Source: Aspergillus flavus
Taxonomy: Eukaryota > Ascomycota > Eurotiomycetes > Eurotiales > Aspergillaceae
NCBI RefSeq assembly: GCF_009017415.1
Contig: NC_092405.1
Span: 2,418,001-2,482,000, forward strand
Direction: 5' to 3'
DNA: 64,000 nucleotides
Position numbers and translations under genes: made by a program. How positions within the stretch are numbered: position 1 is the first letter of the stretch; the number at the start of each line of letters is the position of its first letter. Under the pieces are notes generated by a model, which was not told the DNA's origin, made no database searches, and saw only the letters and a list, made by a program, of their open reading frames with translations. Below, piece by piece: positions 46,154 to 57,528 of this stretch.

Positions 46154-47420
46154 ATGACCGTCGCCTTACAAGAAGACCCCGACCTTGCCTTGACCAAGGC
46201 CATGCACGGAAAGTCGGCAGAAGAGAAGAATGCCTTCTTCGCCATGCTCAAAAAGAACAACGCGGCCCATCGCGAGATCACAAACGAATATGTGCGGCGG
46301 TGGAGGACTGAAAAGGGCATTGACGGCACGACCGACGAGGCCAGAAAGGAGAGAACAACTGAGTACATGGGTGTGGTCAATAAGTGAGTGGTCTTCCTGC
46401 TGCGGTGCATTTCGCCAATGATAAACAGTTGTTTGCTAACTGGTTGACCTGCACAGCTACTACGACCTTGTGACAGACTTTTATGAAGAAGCGTGGGCAC
46501 AGTCGTTCCATTTCTGTCGGTTTACTGTCGGTGAATCGTTCCTCCAGGCTTTGGCGCGCCACGAGCATTACCTTGCATATAAATTAGGCATTAAGCGGGG
46601 AATGGAGGTTTTGGATGTTGGTTGTGGTGTTGGGGGTCCAGCGAGAGAGATTGCTCGATTTACTGGGTGCCAGGTGGTTGGAGTCAATAATAATGGATAT
46701 CAGATCGCACGTGCAACACGGCATACGCAGAAGGCGGGTCTGGAGGAGCAGGTCTCCTTCTGTAAGGGTGATTTCATGGTAAGTATAATGGTGCCATATT
46801 CACAATTACCATGGCGCTCTTTGTCTCACTGACTATCAATTTAGCATCTTGATTTCCCAGATAATACATTCGATGCAGTCTATGTCATCGAAGCCACAGT
46901 CCATGCCCCAAGCCTTCAAAAAGTATATGAGCAAATCTTCCGCGTCCTTAAACCAGGCGGTCGCTTTGGTGTATATGAGTGGGTCATGACGGATCGTTTC
47001 GATGAGTCCAATCCCAAGCATCGTGCTATTCGACTCGGGATTGAGCGCGGCAATGGCATTGTCAACATGCGCACTCAAAACGAGGCTGCCGAAGCGATTC
47101 AAGCTGCTGGTTTCGTTCTCGAACATGAAGAAGACCTAGCAGCACGACCAGATCCTATACCATGGTACTACCCTATTGCAGGGGAGCTGCGGCACGCACG
47201 AAGTCTCTGGGATCTACTCACTGTTCTGCGCATGACCAAACTCGGACGAGGAGTGATGGGTTACCTGCTGTGGACACTGGAAACTTTGCGAATGGCCCCA
47301 TCTGGGACTGCTGAAACAGCCACAGAGCTCGCCAGTGGTGCTGATAGTCTTGTCGAAGGGGGTAGACTTGGCCTTTTCACTCCTATGTATTTCATGATCG
47401 GGCGGAAACCGGAGATCTAG
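46154..47420 (+). CDS. erg6: Erg6-type sterol C-24 methyltransferase, motif-variant
   Basis: Three exons: 46154-46383, 46457-46778 and 46845-47420; 375 aa. The SAM-binding motif [16 protein letters not shown] is at about 128-142, followed by [14 protein letters not shown], the post-II region [14 protein letters not shown], and [12 protein letters not shown]. The C-terminal sterol methyltransferase domain has [15 protein letters not shown] and ends [15 protein letters not shown]. These enzymes add the C-24 methyl group of ergosterol. The signature sterol-contact motif, YExGWGxSFHF in the family, reads [11 protein letters not shown] here, with both glycines changed to alanine. Aspergilli can carry two copies of this gene, and this may be the secondary paralogue rather than the main Erg6; I use the symbol for the family. 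The upstream region carries a cluster of TCGTAT-like sites. Confidence 0.86.
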
Positions 47421-48163
47421 GGTTGGATTTCGGAGTCTTATATGGAGTACTTGGTGTTGCATATGGTAAGGAAGTTAATTAAGGTATCTGCCCGTCAATA
47501 TTACTTCATTTCCATAGTACTACTATCTTACTGAACAAAAAGAGTCACATGAGGCCTGCATATGCTTGTGTGATAGGCACTAGGGATATAGGAAGGTTAG
47601 CAGACTCCGGAATTCTTTAACCGGTCAGCACTAGAGAGACATCCTTACCTATCTAATTACCCATAGCACGCGGAATGATCCCTATTTGTCTAAAACTAGG
47701 CGGAATATCTGTGTCTTATCAATCAGCTGTAGTGTCATGACAGGCCTAGCCCTAACATCACGGCCTAGCTTGGGGATATCCTAGCACCAAATTTATGTCT
47801 ACTAGACTAAATATGATATGAGCTGATTTATGGTTAAGTTTCCCGTATTCTAAGCCCATGAGAACCAGCAACCAAGATCAGATAAGATAAAGAAAGGGTT
47901 ACATCCAAACTATTTGCCGTTTTCGGTCACGACGTAAGCACTCTGGAATGCAACATCCGGCATGTCCGACAACTGCTTCTCTGCTTTTTCCTTCAAACGA
48001 TAATTTCATGTCAGTCCACTTGACGCTGAAAGACCCGGAATGATGGGGTAATTCAAAAAAAAAAGCAATTTAAAAACAAAACATTGGCATTTTCGGTGTT
48101 TAGATCTGCTTAGTTCAGTCCAAATACATCTCTAGCACAGATTTGCAATCGATCTTCGCGAGA
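47421..48163. other. Intergenic between the sterol methyltransferase and MFS genes
   Basis: 743 AT-rich bases with an A-run near 48055-48066. No gene seen. Confidence 0.5.
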
Positions 48164-49795
48164 ATGACGGCTGAACCTAAAGAGATTCCGCAGGGGCCTG
48201 CTGTGGAGGCAGGCCGAGACCAAAAATATTTGGCTATTGTCGACGACGAAGCCGAGGCGAAGCTAAATGGACTCAGAGAAGCACATGGTGTAATGACACT
48301 CACACTCTATCAAATATTCTCGATCATAGAAAAGGCTAATATTAGTGCCAATCGCTGTCTAGGCCACCTGGGATAGCCCAGATGATCCTCACAACCCGTA
48401 CAACTGGTCACTGACCCGCAAAGTCTCCATTGCCATCGTCGTATCCTGCGGTCAACTGGCTACTCTCATGTCGACCAGTATGATGGCTGCGGCATTGAAC
48501 CAGATTGCAGAGGATGTGGGCTTGAGCATTTCCGTAACGCAGATCTGCTTCTCAATCTTCCTTCTTGGCCTGGCTTTTGGGCCCTTTCTCGTCGCTGCCT
48601 TGTCCGAGATATATGGCCGGAAGTTCGTCTGGTTGGTTTCGAATGTCTGGTACATCCTTTGGAACTCACTCTGTCCAGTTGGGAACAACCCAGGACTGAT
48701 GATGGCCGGGCGGTTCCTTGCAGGCTGTGGAGCGAGCGCCGGTGTCACGGTGAGTGACCACTCTTAAAGACTATCCGTGAACAAGGCTAGCTGACAAGGA
48801 CACAGCTAACAGCACCTATGATGGCGGACCTGTTCCATGCCAAAGACCGTGGAAAGTCCCTTGCGCTGGCCACCCTCATCCCCTATCTGGGACCAGCATT
48901 AGGGCCAATAATGGGTGGTCTAGCCTCACAACACATCCACTGGCACTGGCTCTTCTGGATCCTATCGTCATTCGAGGCACTCGTCACCGTCCTCGGCGCA
49001 ATCATCCTGAAAGAATCATACACACCAACGCTGCTCCGCCGTAAGGCAAGAGCACAAAACCCGAACCTCTACCCCAAGAACAGCCCCCTAACGCAGCAAT
49101 TCTACATCGACCTCTTCACGCAACTCCGAAAGAACATCTACCGTCCCCTCCGCCTCCTCCTAACCCGCCCCATCATCCAGTTCCTAGCCATCGTCTACGG
49201 CCTCGACTTCGGCATCTACGTCCTCATGCTCTCCACCTACGCCAACCTCTGGATCGACCGCTACCACGAATCCGAAACAATCTCCAGCCTAAACTACCTC
49301 GCCATCGCCATCGGCACCACAATCGGCGCCCAAGCCGGCGGCCACCTCATGGACTACATCTTCCGCCGCATGCGCGATCGCCCCGGCGCAATCGTCACCC
49401 CCGAATTCCGCATCCCCTACATGATCCCTAGCGTCCTGCTCATCCCCATCGGCCTCGTCTGGTACGGCTGGTCCGCCGAGAACCGCATCTCGTGGGTCGT
49501 CGTCGATATCGGTGCCGCCATTTTCACCGCCGGCTGCTTCATGGTCGGTCAGGGCATGCTGGCCTATCTGCTGGATGAGTTCGCGCATGCGGCGTCGGCT
49601 AACGCGGCTACGAGGATGTTGTCGAATATCCTCGGATTTGCGTTCCCGATCTTTGCGCCGAGCTTGTATGATCGCTTGGGGTTTGGGTGGGGGAATACTT
49701 TACTTGCTTTGCTTTATTTGGGGTTGGGTGTGCCGATTCCTTTTGTGCTTTGGTTTTGGGGCCCGAAGATTAGGGCTATCGGGAAGGAGGTTTAG
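48164..49795 (+). CDS. MFS transporter, DHA1 (drug:H+ antiporter) type
   Basis: Three exons: 48164-48287, 48382-48749 and 48806-49795; 493 aa. The start MTAEPKEIP is preferred over an in-frame ATG seven codons upstream. A hydrophilic N-terminus ends in DDPHNPYNWSLTRK, the typical lead-in to TM1 of this group. Motif A is GPFLVAALSEIYGRKFVW between TM2 and TM3. TM4-5 contain AGRFLAGCGASAGVT and the motif C-like LGPALGPIMGGLASQ. Twelve hydrophobic segments can be counted, with a charged central loop (LRRKARAQNPNLYPK). Substrate cannot be told from sequence; relatives export drugs, polyamines or secondary metabolites. No biosynthetic cluster surrounds it. Exon 3 is unusually C-rich at third positions compared with exon 2. 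Confidence 0.9.
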
Positions 49796-50693
49796 TTGGG
49801 GGGTTGGAACTTCGTTGTATGTATGATGTGTGCTAGATACTGGTGGTAAGGATGTGAGGTCTAATGATGTAGTATCTTATTAAAATGTTAATGATCCTTT
49901 ATAAATGGTTGTCCTATTTGGTTCTCCGTGTATGGGAGATATACTATATAGTTCCTGGAACCCCAGAGGTGGAACTGACTAGTCTACGTTTGCGACCTCT
50001 TGTATTCTTTCTTCCATATAGAAGGGGGCAAGGCATATGAAGGAGGTGAAGAATTGTTGGTAGCTTCACTCAGAATCTCCTTGGGGGTCATCCTGGTAGG
50101 CCAGATAGAGGGCCGGAGTGTAAAGAAATGGCACAGTAACACAGAACACAGCGAATCAACTTCGATCACGTTCGCAATAACGGGATTGTGCTCGGTAAGT
50201 TCCCTTCGAGTAGCTGAGTTATCCGGACTAAGCCCTGTTTATGTGCTGGACTACACTAGTTCTTAGGCTTATATCGACTCTACATATTTGTTCAGTTGGC
50301 ATAATCTAGACAAAGTCATTCAGATTCTAGCAATTTATCGTACTGGTATCCTGAAATCTATAGATACATGCATAAACCATCATAACATCGTGAAGTAATC
50401 TATGGGCGGAGCCCTTCTAGCAAAACATGCCATCTATGGTGATGCGTAGTGTTAAGCCAGCCGTAGGGTCGAGGGTCCCCGGAAGACCAGAAGGATTGCG
50501 TGCAGAGTCATGTAATATCTTCTCATGACACGTTGTGCATGCTGATAGGCCCTTCAAAACCGGTACTCGTGGAGGGTTTCTAAGCCAGCCGGCCCTGAAT
50601 TGAGTTGCCTGGACTAGCAGCGTCAAATCTGAGGTGAATGCAAGGCCGCATTGCATTAAGCTGTATGCTTAAGTATTTTTTAGTAAATCCCGA
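49796..50693. other. Convergent 3' intergenic region
   Basis: About 900 bases between the MFS and tRNA methyltransferase genes; short frames, no gene or RNA recognised. Confidence 0.5.
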
Positions 50694-51803
50694 TCACGAC
50701 TCGCTCTTTTCACCGTTCTCCGCAACAGCCTTCTCACGCTTTTCGAAGTGGCCCTGGATCCAGCAACGGTACATCTTCAGTTTCTTCTGGCGATTGACCA
50801 CCAAACGCCGGTCATATGCCAAGGCGTGTATTTCAAAGACACCGTCATTCTTGCCGAGAACGGGCTTTTCACCTTCTGACTTCGCCGGGAGACCCTTCTC
50901 GGGGGTCCACCGACCCCACATTTCTTCCAACTCATCTCTATCAAAGAAGAACACACGAGTGCCGTCTCCACGGATGTAGAAGTTCTCATCCAAATACCGA
51001 CCCTTCTTGAATCGAACCTGAGCCAAGTCTCCCCGCCCGTAGTCACGGAACAAGACCTTGCCGCCGGGCTTGAGGACCCGATAGATATTGCGAAGGGCTT
51101 TTTCCCACTGGTTGGGGTTGAGAGCGGAGAAAATGAAGATCAATACCACAACGTCCACTGATCCCTCCGTCAGTCCTGGAGGAAGGGAGTCATTGTTCTC
51201 ATCGGGTTCGGTAGCGACGTCCCAAACGTCGGCAGTGATGTGCTTTGGGTCGTAGTGCTCGCTCTCCCGTATAACCTTGACGGCGTATTTCGAAAAGTCG
51301 CACGCATGGACCATAAGTTCTTCGTTCGCATTGTTTCTGAGCAACGGGAATGCCGTGTTTCCTGCGCCTGCGCCCACCTCCAGAACAACCTTCTTTCCTG
51401 CATCGGCGCGGGTGACCTCTTCTAAGATGGGAAATTCCTGCTGCAGCCATTTGCGATCCTTGAAGAAATTGGCCGTATTATTCTTGTAAAACAGGTTCCA
51501 CCATTTGGCGGGGTCTGCGTTGAAACGGAACTTGTCGAAGTCCGATGCGGGCGACTCGCGCTGTTTGGCGTATTGGACTTCCGCGAAGGCTAAGAATTCG
51601 TCGTCCGGTTCGACATGATCCCAGGCATTGAACTCGAAGACGTCGTCGCCTTGTTCCAAGTAGCGAGAGCCGAATTGAAAGGGATCACTGCGTTTGAGAT
51701 TGTTGGAGGGATCGTGCGAACGATGCGGGGCAATCATAGGAGGTTGAACTTCTTGGGTGACTTTTATAATGTCATCATAGGAGTGAGCGTTTTCTCGAGC
51801 CAT
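50694..51803 (-). CDS. tRNA N3-methylcytidine methyltransferase-like (Trm140/METTL2 family)
   Basis: Single exon, 369 aa from MARENAHSYDD. The frame stays open 12 codons further upstream, where AG-type acceptor sequences precede the ATG, so a leader intron may be present. The METTL2/6/8 family pattern is clear: DPFQFGSRYL then FEFNAWDHVE, WWNLFYKNNTANFFKDRKWLQ, the SAM motif VVLEVGAGAGNTAFPLL, HACDFSKYAVKVI, VWDV, VVVLIFIFSALNP, LKPGGKVLFRDYGRGDLAQVR and the late RGDGTRVFFF and IHALAYDRRLVVNRQK. Enzymes of this family methylate C32 in the anticodon loop of Thr and Ser tRNAs. There is no actin-binding N-terminus like that of yeast Abp140. Confidence 0.91.
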   Translation of the reverse strand: MARENAHSYDDIIKVTQEVQPPMIAPHRSHDPSNNLKRSDPFQFGSRYLEQGDDVFEFNAWDHVEPDDEFLAFAEVQYAKQRESPASDFDKFRFNADPAKWWNLFYKNNTANFFKDRKWLQQEFPILEEVTRADAGKKVVLEVGAGAGNTAFPLLRNNANEELMVHACDFSKYAVKVIRESEHYDPKHITADVWDVATEPDENNDSLPPGLTEGSVDVVVLIFIFSALNPNQWEKALRNIYRVLKPGGKVLFRDYGRGDLAQVRFKKGRYLDENFYIRGDGTRVFFFDRDELEEMWGRWTPEKGLPAKSEGEKPVLGKNDGVFEIHALAYDRRLVVNRQKKLKMYRCWIQGHFEKREKAVAENGEKSES

Positions 51804-52443
51804 CTTCCTAGAAGCTGAAAAGATCGTTATGTGGCTCAACGAGGGGATATCAAGTAGACCGCAATGAATGGAGGGGAAAGAAATCTTGTTGCGGAGAAAA
51901 AGAAAAAAGATCTGGTGGGGAAGAAAAAAAAAGATACCCGTTCCTGCCTCAGGCGTCCATCGTATCAGTGGATCCCCGAAACGCTATCTTCAACGCAGCC
52001 AATCAAAAATGTGGATGCCTGAGAGGATCGGCGACGAGCCTGAGCTCTTCATGCCTCAGGCACTAACCAATACGAATGTCCCCCATTCTGATTCCACTTC
52101 CCCATTCGAATGTCACTTTTGCTTTCTCCTCACTTCCTCTCATTCCTGCATACTGTGTCCTTGTCTGGCCATTTCGCTCCCACCAGTGCATAAATTGACA
52201 TTATCCCCCCACGGGAACACACTGCGGGTGTCGACCGTCATGCTGGACATGCACTGAGCACAATTCATCTTTGCTCCACTCTTATCAGGGCGACCGCATT
52301 GACCATCTGTACATCGTATACAGATCCCGCATTAGTCATAAAGACCTATTTCTCGATTTATTTCCTCTCGTCGGAGTCATTAGGAATTATCCTTCATATC
52401 ATCAAATCCCAGACCATTTTTTCGAAATATCCCCCGAGTCAAC
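51804..52443. promoter_or_regulatory. Divergent promoter region
   Basis: 640 bases between the tRNA methyltransferase gene and the gene at 52444. Purine-rich on the plus strand near 51870-51945 (A/G runs), the leader of the minus-strand gene. No gene seen. Confidence 0.5.
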
Positions 52444-53109
52444 ATGTCTATTTTCAACATACTGTGCGGTTGCGTGACCCGCAGTTCCCCACTGTCATCT
52501 CAACCGCCGGCTCAGCCTCGTCATCAATCACCCCAAAACAGAGACAATGGCACTACCACTCATAACAACGCCAGCGATAGTCCCCCAGGGATAGATGATG
52601 AAGATGGCTACAGCCCTGTCGTCCCATTACCAAGATATACCCCGCGACCCGTGAGCATTCAGGAAAAAACCCTAGAAGCACACATGCGGGATCCACCAGT
52701 CTCATCCTCTGACTACGCCAGCAACTCTACATACTTCCAAGATGAGAAGGACCGTCTCGCCTTTGAGACGACCTCTAACCGGAATCACAATCCCGAAGAC
52801 CTGACTTCGGAGGTCTCGTCCGCTATCTCTTTCCCTAGTAGTTACGGGAATACCTCTACGGCAACGAGGGACACTCCGCCGCCGCCGTATTCGTCTCGCG
52901 GCGTCTCTCCTGCGCCGTCGAGGTCTATGTCGATATCCTCGTCTGGGTATCCGCTGCCACCACAGCAGGTAGCTATGATGCAAATTGCGCAGCCGCGACC
53001 TGTATTCCAAAGAGCGGACAATTTGGTCCGGAATGTCTTGTCGCGACGAAGTTTCGATGAACAGCATGAGCCTGGGAGGCTGCGGAGGTTCTCTTGGGAG
53101 AGCCAATAG
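52444..53109 (+). CDS. Hypothetical Pro/Ser-rich protein with N-terminal Cys motif
   Basis: Single exon, 221 aa. Starts MSIFNILCGCVTRSS, where the three early Cys next to hydrophobic residues could be lipid-modified. The rest is low-complexity: a SPVVPLPRYTPRPVSIQEK block near residues 57-75, PPPPYSSRG near 145, and a basic tail (RADNLVRNVLSRRSFDE then GRLRRFSWES). The PPPPYS stretch contains PPPY, a PY motif of the type recognised by WW domains such as those of the HulA ligase in this window; that link is inference. No domain is recognisable, and no signal peptide. Divergent from the tRNA methyltransferase gene and convergent with the Zn2Cys6 gene. Confidence 0.68.
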   Translation: MSIFNILCGCVTRSSPLSSQPPAQPRHQSPQNRDNGTTTHNNASDSPPGIDDEDGYSPVVPLPRYTPRPVSIQEKTLEAHMRDPPVSSSDYASNSTYFQDEKDRLAFETTSNRNHNPEDLTSEVSSAISFPSSYGNTSTATRDTPPPPYSSRGVSPAPSRSMSISSSGYPLPPQQVAMMQIAQPRPVFQRADNLVRNVLSRRSFDEQHEPGRLRRFSWESQ

Positions 53110-53533
53110 TTGGTCCGCATAGTTTTGTCATTTGATTGATCGGGACATCGCTTGGGGGGCTTTGCCTTGTCTCTTTTCTCTTACCACTTCCTCCTCTGTT
53201 CACACAGCCTCTCCCCCCACTGTCTTTTTCCTTTCTCTCTTTCCTTTATTTTCTTGATACTATTTTTTGGCCACTGGAGCACTGCATATTTATATGAGTA
53301 ATGATGGACGTTAGGAGGACTTACTATCTATGCATGGATATGGGTAATCGGCGTTATGGGTACTATTGTTCGACTCGATCTGCGTCATATACTGAGACTA
53401 CACAGGACATAATACATATACATATATACTTGTTCAAGCCAAGCAATTTTTGGATGTGAAATAAGACACTTTAAACGCTCGAGTAAACAAACCAACGCAT
53501 GAAGCACCTACCAGCCCAGTCATAACAAGCAAG
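53110..53533. other. Convergent 3' intergenic region
   Basis: 424 bases, T-rich after 53160; 3' UTRs of the two converging genes. Nothing else seen. Confidence 0.5.
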
Positions 53534-55042
53534 TTACAACACCACCAAATCATATTGCCTCTCTATCCGCTCCTGTACATGCTTAAGTAAATACCCACAA
53601 GCCTGCGCCGGAAACTCCAGCAAGCTAAGAATGCGCGGATCGTCGCTCTCCTCCAGGTACATGCAGATCGCTACGCACTCGGACTTGGCTCGCGTTTCCA
53701 TCCACCAGACATCGAGATTTACAATAAGGGCCAGCCACCAGCTGAGGATAATCAGCGCAGGCGGGTCCTTCTTCAATAACTGGTCGTAGTAGTCCGGTAG
53801 TAGCCGGCCCATGTAATTCGTATAGTGGGTGAAGGTCTTCAGACTTCGTTCGAGGGAGAGCAATGGGGTTAGCATTCGCAGAGGCCAGTGGTAGGGATTT
53901 GTTTCCTCGGTCGTGCTATCGTCTATGCCGCAGATGTCGGCGAGTTCCGGGTGTAAATCGACACGGCCGGGACGATGGTCGTCGTAGAGGGGGTTGCCTT
54001 CGCGAGATCGCTTGAAGACGTCCCACCACATGCTTTGGGTCATCCAGGGGACTGTTAGCTGGAGGAGATAGCGTAGACCGCTTTGGAGCATCAGCCAGTT
54101 GAGGGATTCGGGGTCGTCGGAGAAGACGAAGGAGCTGCGGGGGTTGTATTCTTCCAGGCTGAATGAGTGGATGGTCATTAGGAGACAGGCGGAGTAGAGG
54201 GGGTCCATGTTGTGTGGGCCGACGGCGGTGGATATCTCCTCGGAGTACTGCTTGATGGCTTTTTGCCAGTGGTATGCCTCGACCATTGTGTATGTGTTGT
54301 CTTCTGGGTAGATGCGACGGAGATGGGATGTTGCTGCGCCGATGATGGCGTGCATGAGGAATGGTGACTACGATCCGGTTAGCCTGTTGGTGGTCTGCTG
54401 AATGGGGATATGGCAGGAATCCTAACATCAAACGCCAGCTGTATCATTTTCCCCCTCATCATGTTCTGACTGCGCTCGGAGCTGACAGTAGGGATCGTAG
54501 CTTCATGGAAATGGTGTAGTGCTCGCATAGTAGAAGACAGACGACCATTTTTAGGTTTCATCAGTAACAGCTCATCTAGCTTGGCCGAGACAGCAAGCAG
54601 CGACATTTTATATGCCGCTGATTCCTGCTCGGTCAAGTTAGGGAATCTGTTGATAAAGTATGATATAACACCCTTGCTGCGCGCAGAGTTAACCTGACCA
54701 GCGTCATAACTGCAGTCAACCCCATGCTTTTGGCATCGCAGACAGTGGGGTTTAGTTTCGTCACACTAGGATCCTTCAGCCCTGCATTCCTTCAAATACA
54801 AGGAGTTTGTATGAAGTGGCGAGTACCTTAACTCTGCGTTGCTTGCATTTCACACATCCAGCGCGCGACTTCCGATGCGCTCGACGGGCATGATAGATCT
54901 TCTCGGTGCCGCCTTCTGCGCCCGACGATTGGTACAAAGGCACACGAAATAGGCTCCTGCGGCCCTGTAATGTGTCTGGGAGTGTTGCGGGGTGGGACTG
55001 GCCATTCCCAGTTTGCAGAGCTTCATCTGCAACAGCTGGCAT
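53534..55042 (-). CDS. Zn2Cys6 transcription factor, Upc2-like layout
   Basis: Three exons (minus strand): 54827-55042, 54427-54765 and 53534-54367; 462 aa. A 60-residue N-terminal extension precedes the cluster CVKCKQRRVKCDETKPHC, then LRCQKHGVDC, with spacing C-x2-C-x6-C-x6-C-x2-C-x6-C. The first intron falls exactly between the Lys and the third Cys, so the DNA-binding domain is spread over two exons. The rest is an all-helical fungal-specific regulatory region (FLMHAIIGAATSHLRR, YHWQKAIKQYSEEI, MDPLYSACLLMTIHSFS) that ends at the C-terminus. The GCVKCKQRRVKCDETKPHC form, short length and C-terminal helical domain are like the group that includes Upc2-type sterol regulators, but also many others. 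No target can be named, and no biosynthetic genes are adjacent. Confidence 0.88.
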
Positions 55043-56062
55043 CGCTTTTATACCCGATTTCCAGTCAACACCTTTATAGTATATATGTGCGAAAAAGTAG
55101 AAGTCGAATATTGAGACTTGTTCCTCCTTTTCTCATCATAGACGGAACGTTTGGGTGGATGTGAGAGGAATACGAGGACTCAGCCTCGTCGTAAGTGTCC
55201 CTACATCATGGAACATTATTGAAGCTTTCCAGGTCCTCATTGGCGTGAGACACACCGCCTTGAGCCACAAAAGAAGATGATGTTCCTTATAATCGTTGGG
55301 TCTCCGTCTGATATGGCAGATCTGGGGCATCCATCCGGACGGGTATTGTGGATCCTGAAATTGACCAACTGAAAGGATGATCAACCGACAGTGATGGAAT
55401 TTGACCATCCCCGAAAAGTTTCAATGACTTGAACTATTGTAGATTCGAGTCGAACGTCTTGAACCATGTTCGACGCTATTACTCAAGTAAAATGTTCTCT
55501 TGAATCGCAAATTGTTCCTCGTGTAGGCATCAACTTGTCTCAGGGTCTTGGCGAACAGACCATTGCAAGCATCGGAAATGCATCATGTTGAGGATGAGAA
55601 GCCACGAAAGGATGATATGGTGTATATGTGCTCTGTAGAAATGTCAACTTGGGAAAGTCGCTGCTAGTTGCATTTCCTCTGATGGCACGGCAGTTGGGAC
55701 TATATATGATAGTCTTCGCATGGACGTGTCACATATTGGCCTATTTCTGTGAATACGAGCGTATTTAGAACGCTTCATGAGGCGAAGGGTTACAGAGGAG
55801 GTCTCCGACCATAATAATGCCTTTGAAACGATGCACAACTGCCACGAAGTATAGCACAAGAATTGCAAGTATACACGCCGCTAGTCTTAATCGGGTAGCT
55901 CTCGTATTCGGCCTCCAGGAGCAACCATCTGGATGTATCCTCGGAGTGTTTACTTATTACATAGCTCATGCGCATTGAACGAACCAGAATATTGAATACT
56001 TGTGTCCTTTTGGAGAAGACTAATGCTCATTACTTCATACACATCTAGGAATGTCCCATCAA
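55043..56062. other. Intergenic: Zn2Cys6 gene promoter and nudC 3' region
   Basis: 1.02 kb, with only short overlapping frames (55136-55408, 55644-55868) lacking protein character. No RNA gene seen. Confidence 0.5.
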
Positions 56063-56788
56063 CTAGCCGATCTGCGCATTGGAGAAGTCCATTTCTGTAC
56101 CAGAATGTCAGTAAACCTTACGGGGGACTAGGCAAGATGGTGTCCAAGCATACCCGGATGTTCCGCCTGGAACTTCTTCAGAAGATCCATCTTGCGCTGC
56201 TCATCGCTGCTCACGCCACCAATTTCCTTCTGGCGCTGATCGTACATCATCTTCTCAACCATAGCCCTGGTCTCGCCGTCCAGATCACTCAACTTCGATG
56301 ACTCGGGCGTAATCTTACTGACATCGATCTTGGGCGCAGAAGTCACCACATGTGGCCACCACTCGACCTTATTCACCTTGTCCAGATGAACGGCCACCTC
56401 CTTTCCGGGCGGTTGCGATGTCGTCTCCAGCGTCCATGAGCACTCGTCAAGTATAACCGGGTGAGGAAGATCTCCCTGTGAAACTCTTAGCTTATCCCCT
56501 TTCACTGCCCAACTGTATCACCAGAAGAGCGTGGCCTACCTCGATAATAGGCTCCTGCCCCTTAACCGCCACCTTGATCTTAGTCTTAGTCAAAACCACA
56601 TCCAGATCCTTTCCTCTAAGATTTCCCGGCACAGGAATCGTCACGTCCACGTCTTTGATTGTCTGCGTCCACTTGTATGGCAGCTTCGCTTGCTCGGCGT
56701 CTTCCTTGGCCTTGCGCTCCTTTTCCTCACGCTCGCGGTCGGCCAGTTCGGCGGGGTTCGGATCGCGCTCAGCCTCAGCAGAAGACAT
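56063..56788 (-). CDS. nudC: Nuclear movement protein NudC
   Basis: Three exons (minus strand): 56540-56788, 56154-56475 and 56063-56094; 200 aa, as in Aspergillus nidulans NudC (about 198). An acidic, charged N-terminal helix ([20 protein letters not shown]) precedes the CS/p23 domain at about 37-130: [38 protein letters not shown] and, after intron 1, DECSWTLE, with [11 protein letters not shown]. The C-terminal helical part ([17 protein letters not shown]) and the last 32-nt exon ending [10 protein letters not shown] match the family. NudC is an Hsp90-linked co-chaperone that stabilises NudF/Lis1 and so supports dynein-driven nuclear migration. The short last exon was found from the family ending. 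Confidence 0.95.
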
Positions 56789-57528
56789 GGCTGGGATTGG
56801 GATTGATGCGCTTGCTCGAAAGTTTTGCGGTAAGTTAGCTGATGCTGATGCTTCTTAGTACTTGGCTTGTTGCGGAGTGGGATGGTGGGGTAATGAACTG
56901 AAGTGGGTTGCGGAAAGAATAGATGGACGCTTGGAATACCTTGACGGGGTAATAAAAGGTTTTAGATTAGTGAGTCTTCCATGAACCAGCTAGAGGATGT
57001 GAAGGGATAGGAAAGAGACTCTGGCCGTAGTGTTGTTGTAATTGTTTTGGACTTTTGTTCTCTCCGTTGGCGGGGCCCTTCCGCATGGAGCTGGAGCTTA
57101 CTAGCCTCTTTCGGGCTGCTTCTCTATTCGATTGGATTAGTGTGGATGTTGGAATGCTGTCACTCCGTAACTTATGAATATTGCACATGTTTTTATTAAT
57201 TCAATAAATTTAATCATATCATGTAATTCGATTGGGTTGGCTTGCCTATAGCAGCAAGCGTCCCAGTCTTCATAGGGTATTCGTGGTTAATCTGATATGC
57301 ATTATGTGAACAAATGGTAAGAAGAGAAAGCATTATCATATATGTGCGTGAAACAAGAAGATAAAGTGGCATGATAGTAAGAAGAATCGAGACTCGCATC
57401 ATCACTCGACATCTCCCCTTGCAGGTCAGGGCAGTCGACACACCCGGCGGACCACTCACTTAACCTCGGAGGAGAGAGAATGCAAGGTAGCAACGATTGT
57501 GAATAGCCTCATGCAGTCGGCTCTGTAC
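56789..57528. other. Intergenic: nudC promoter and F-box gene 3' region
   Basis: 740 bases; no gene seen. AT-rich around 57170-57230. Confidence 0.5.

Noticed and set aside
51804..51839. 12-codon upstream extension of the tRNA methyltransferase
   Set aside because: Contains CAG/TAG acceptor-like sites just before MARENAHS, which fits a leader or leader intron.
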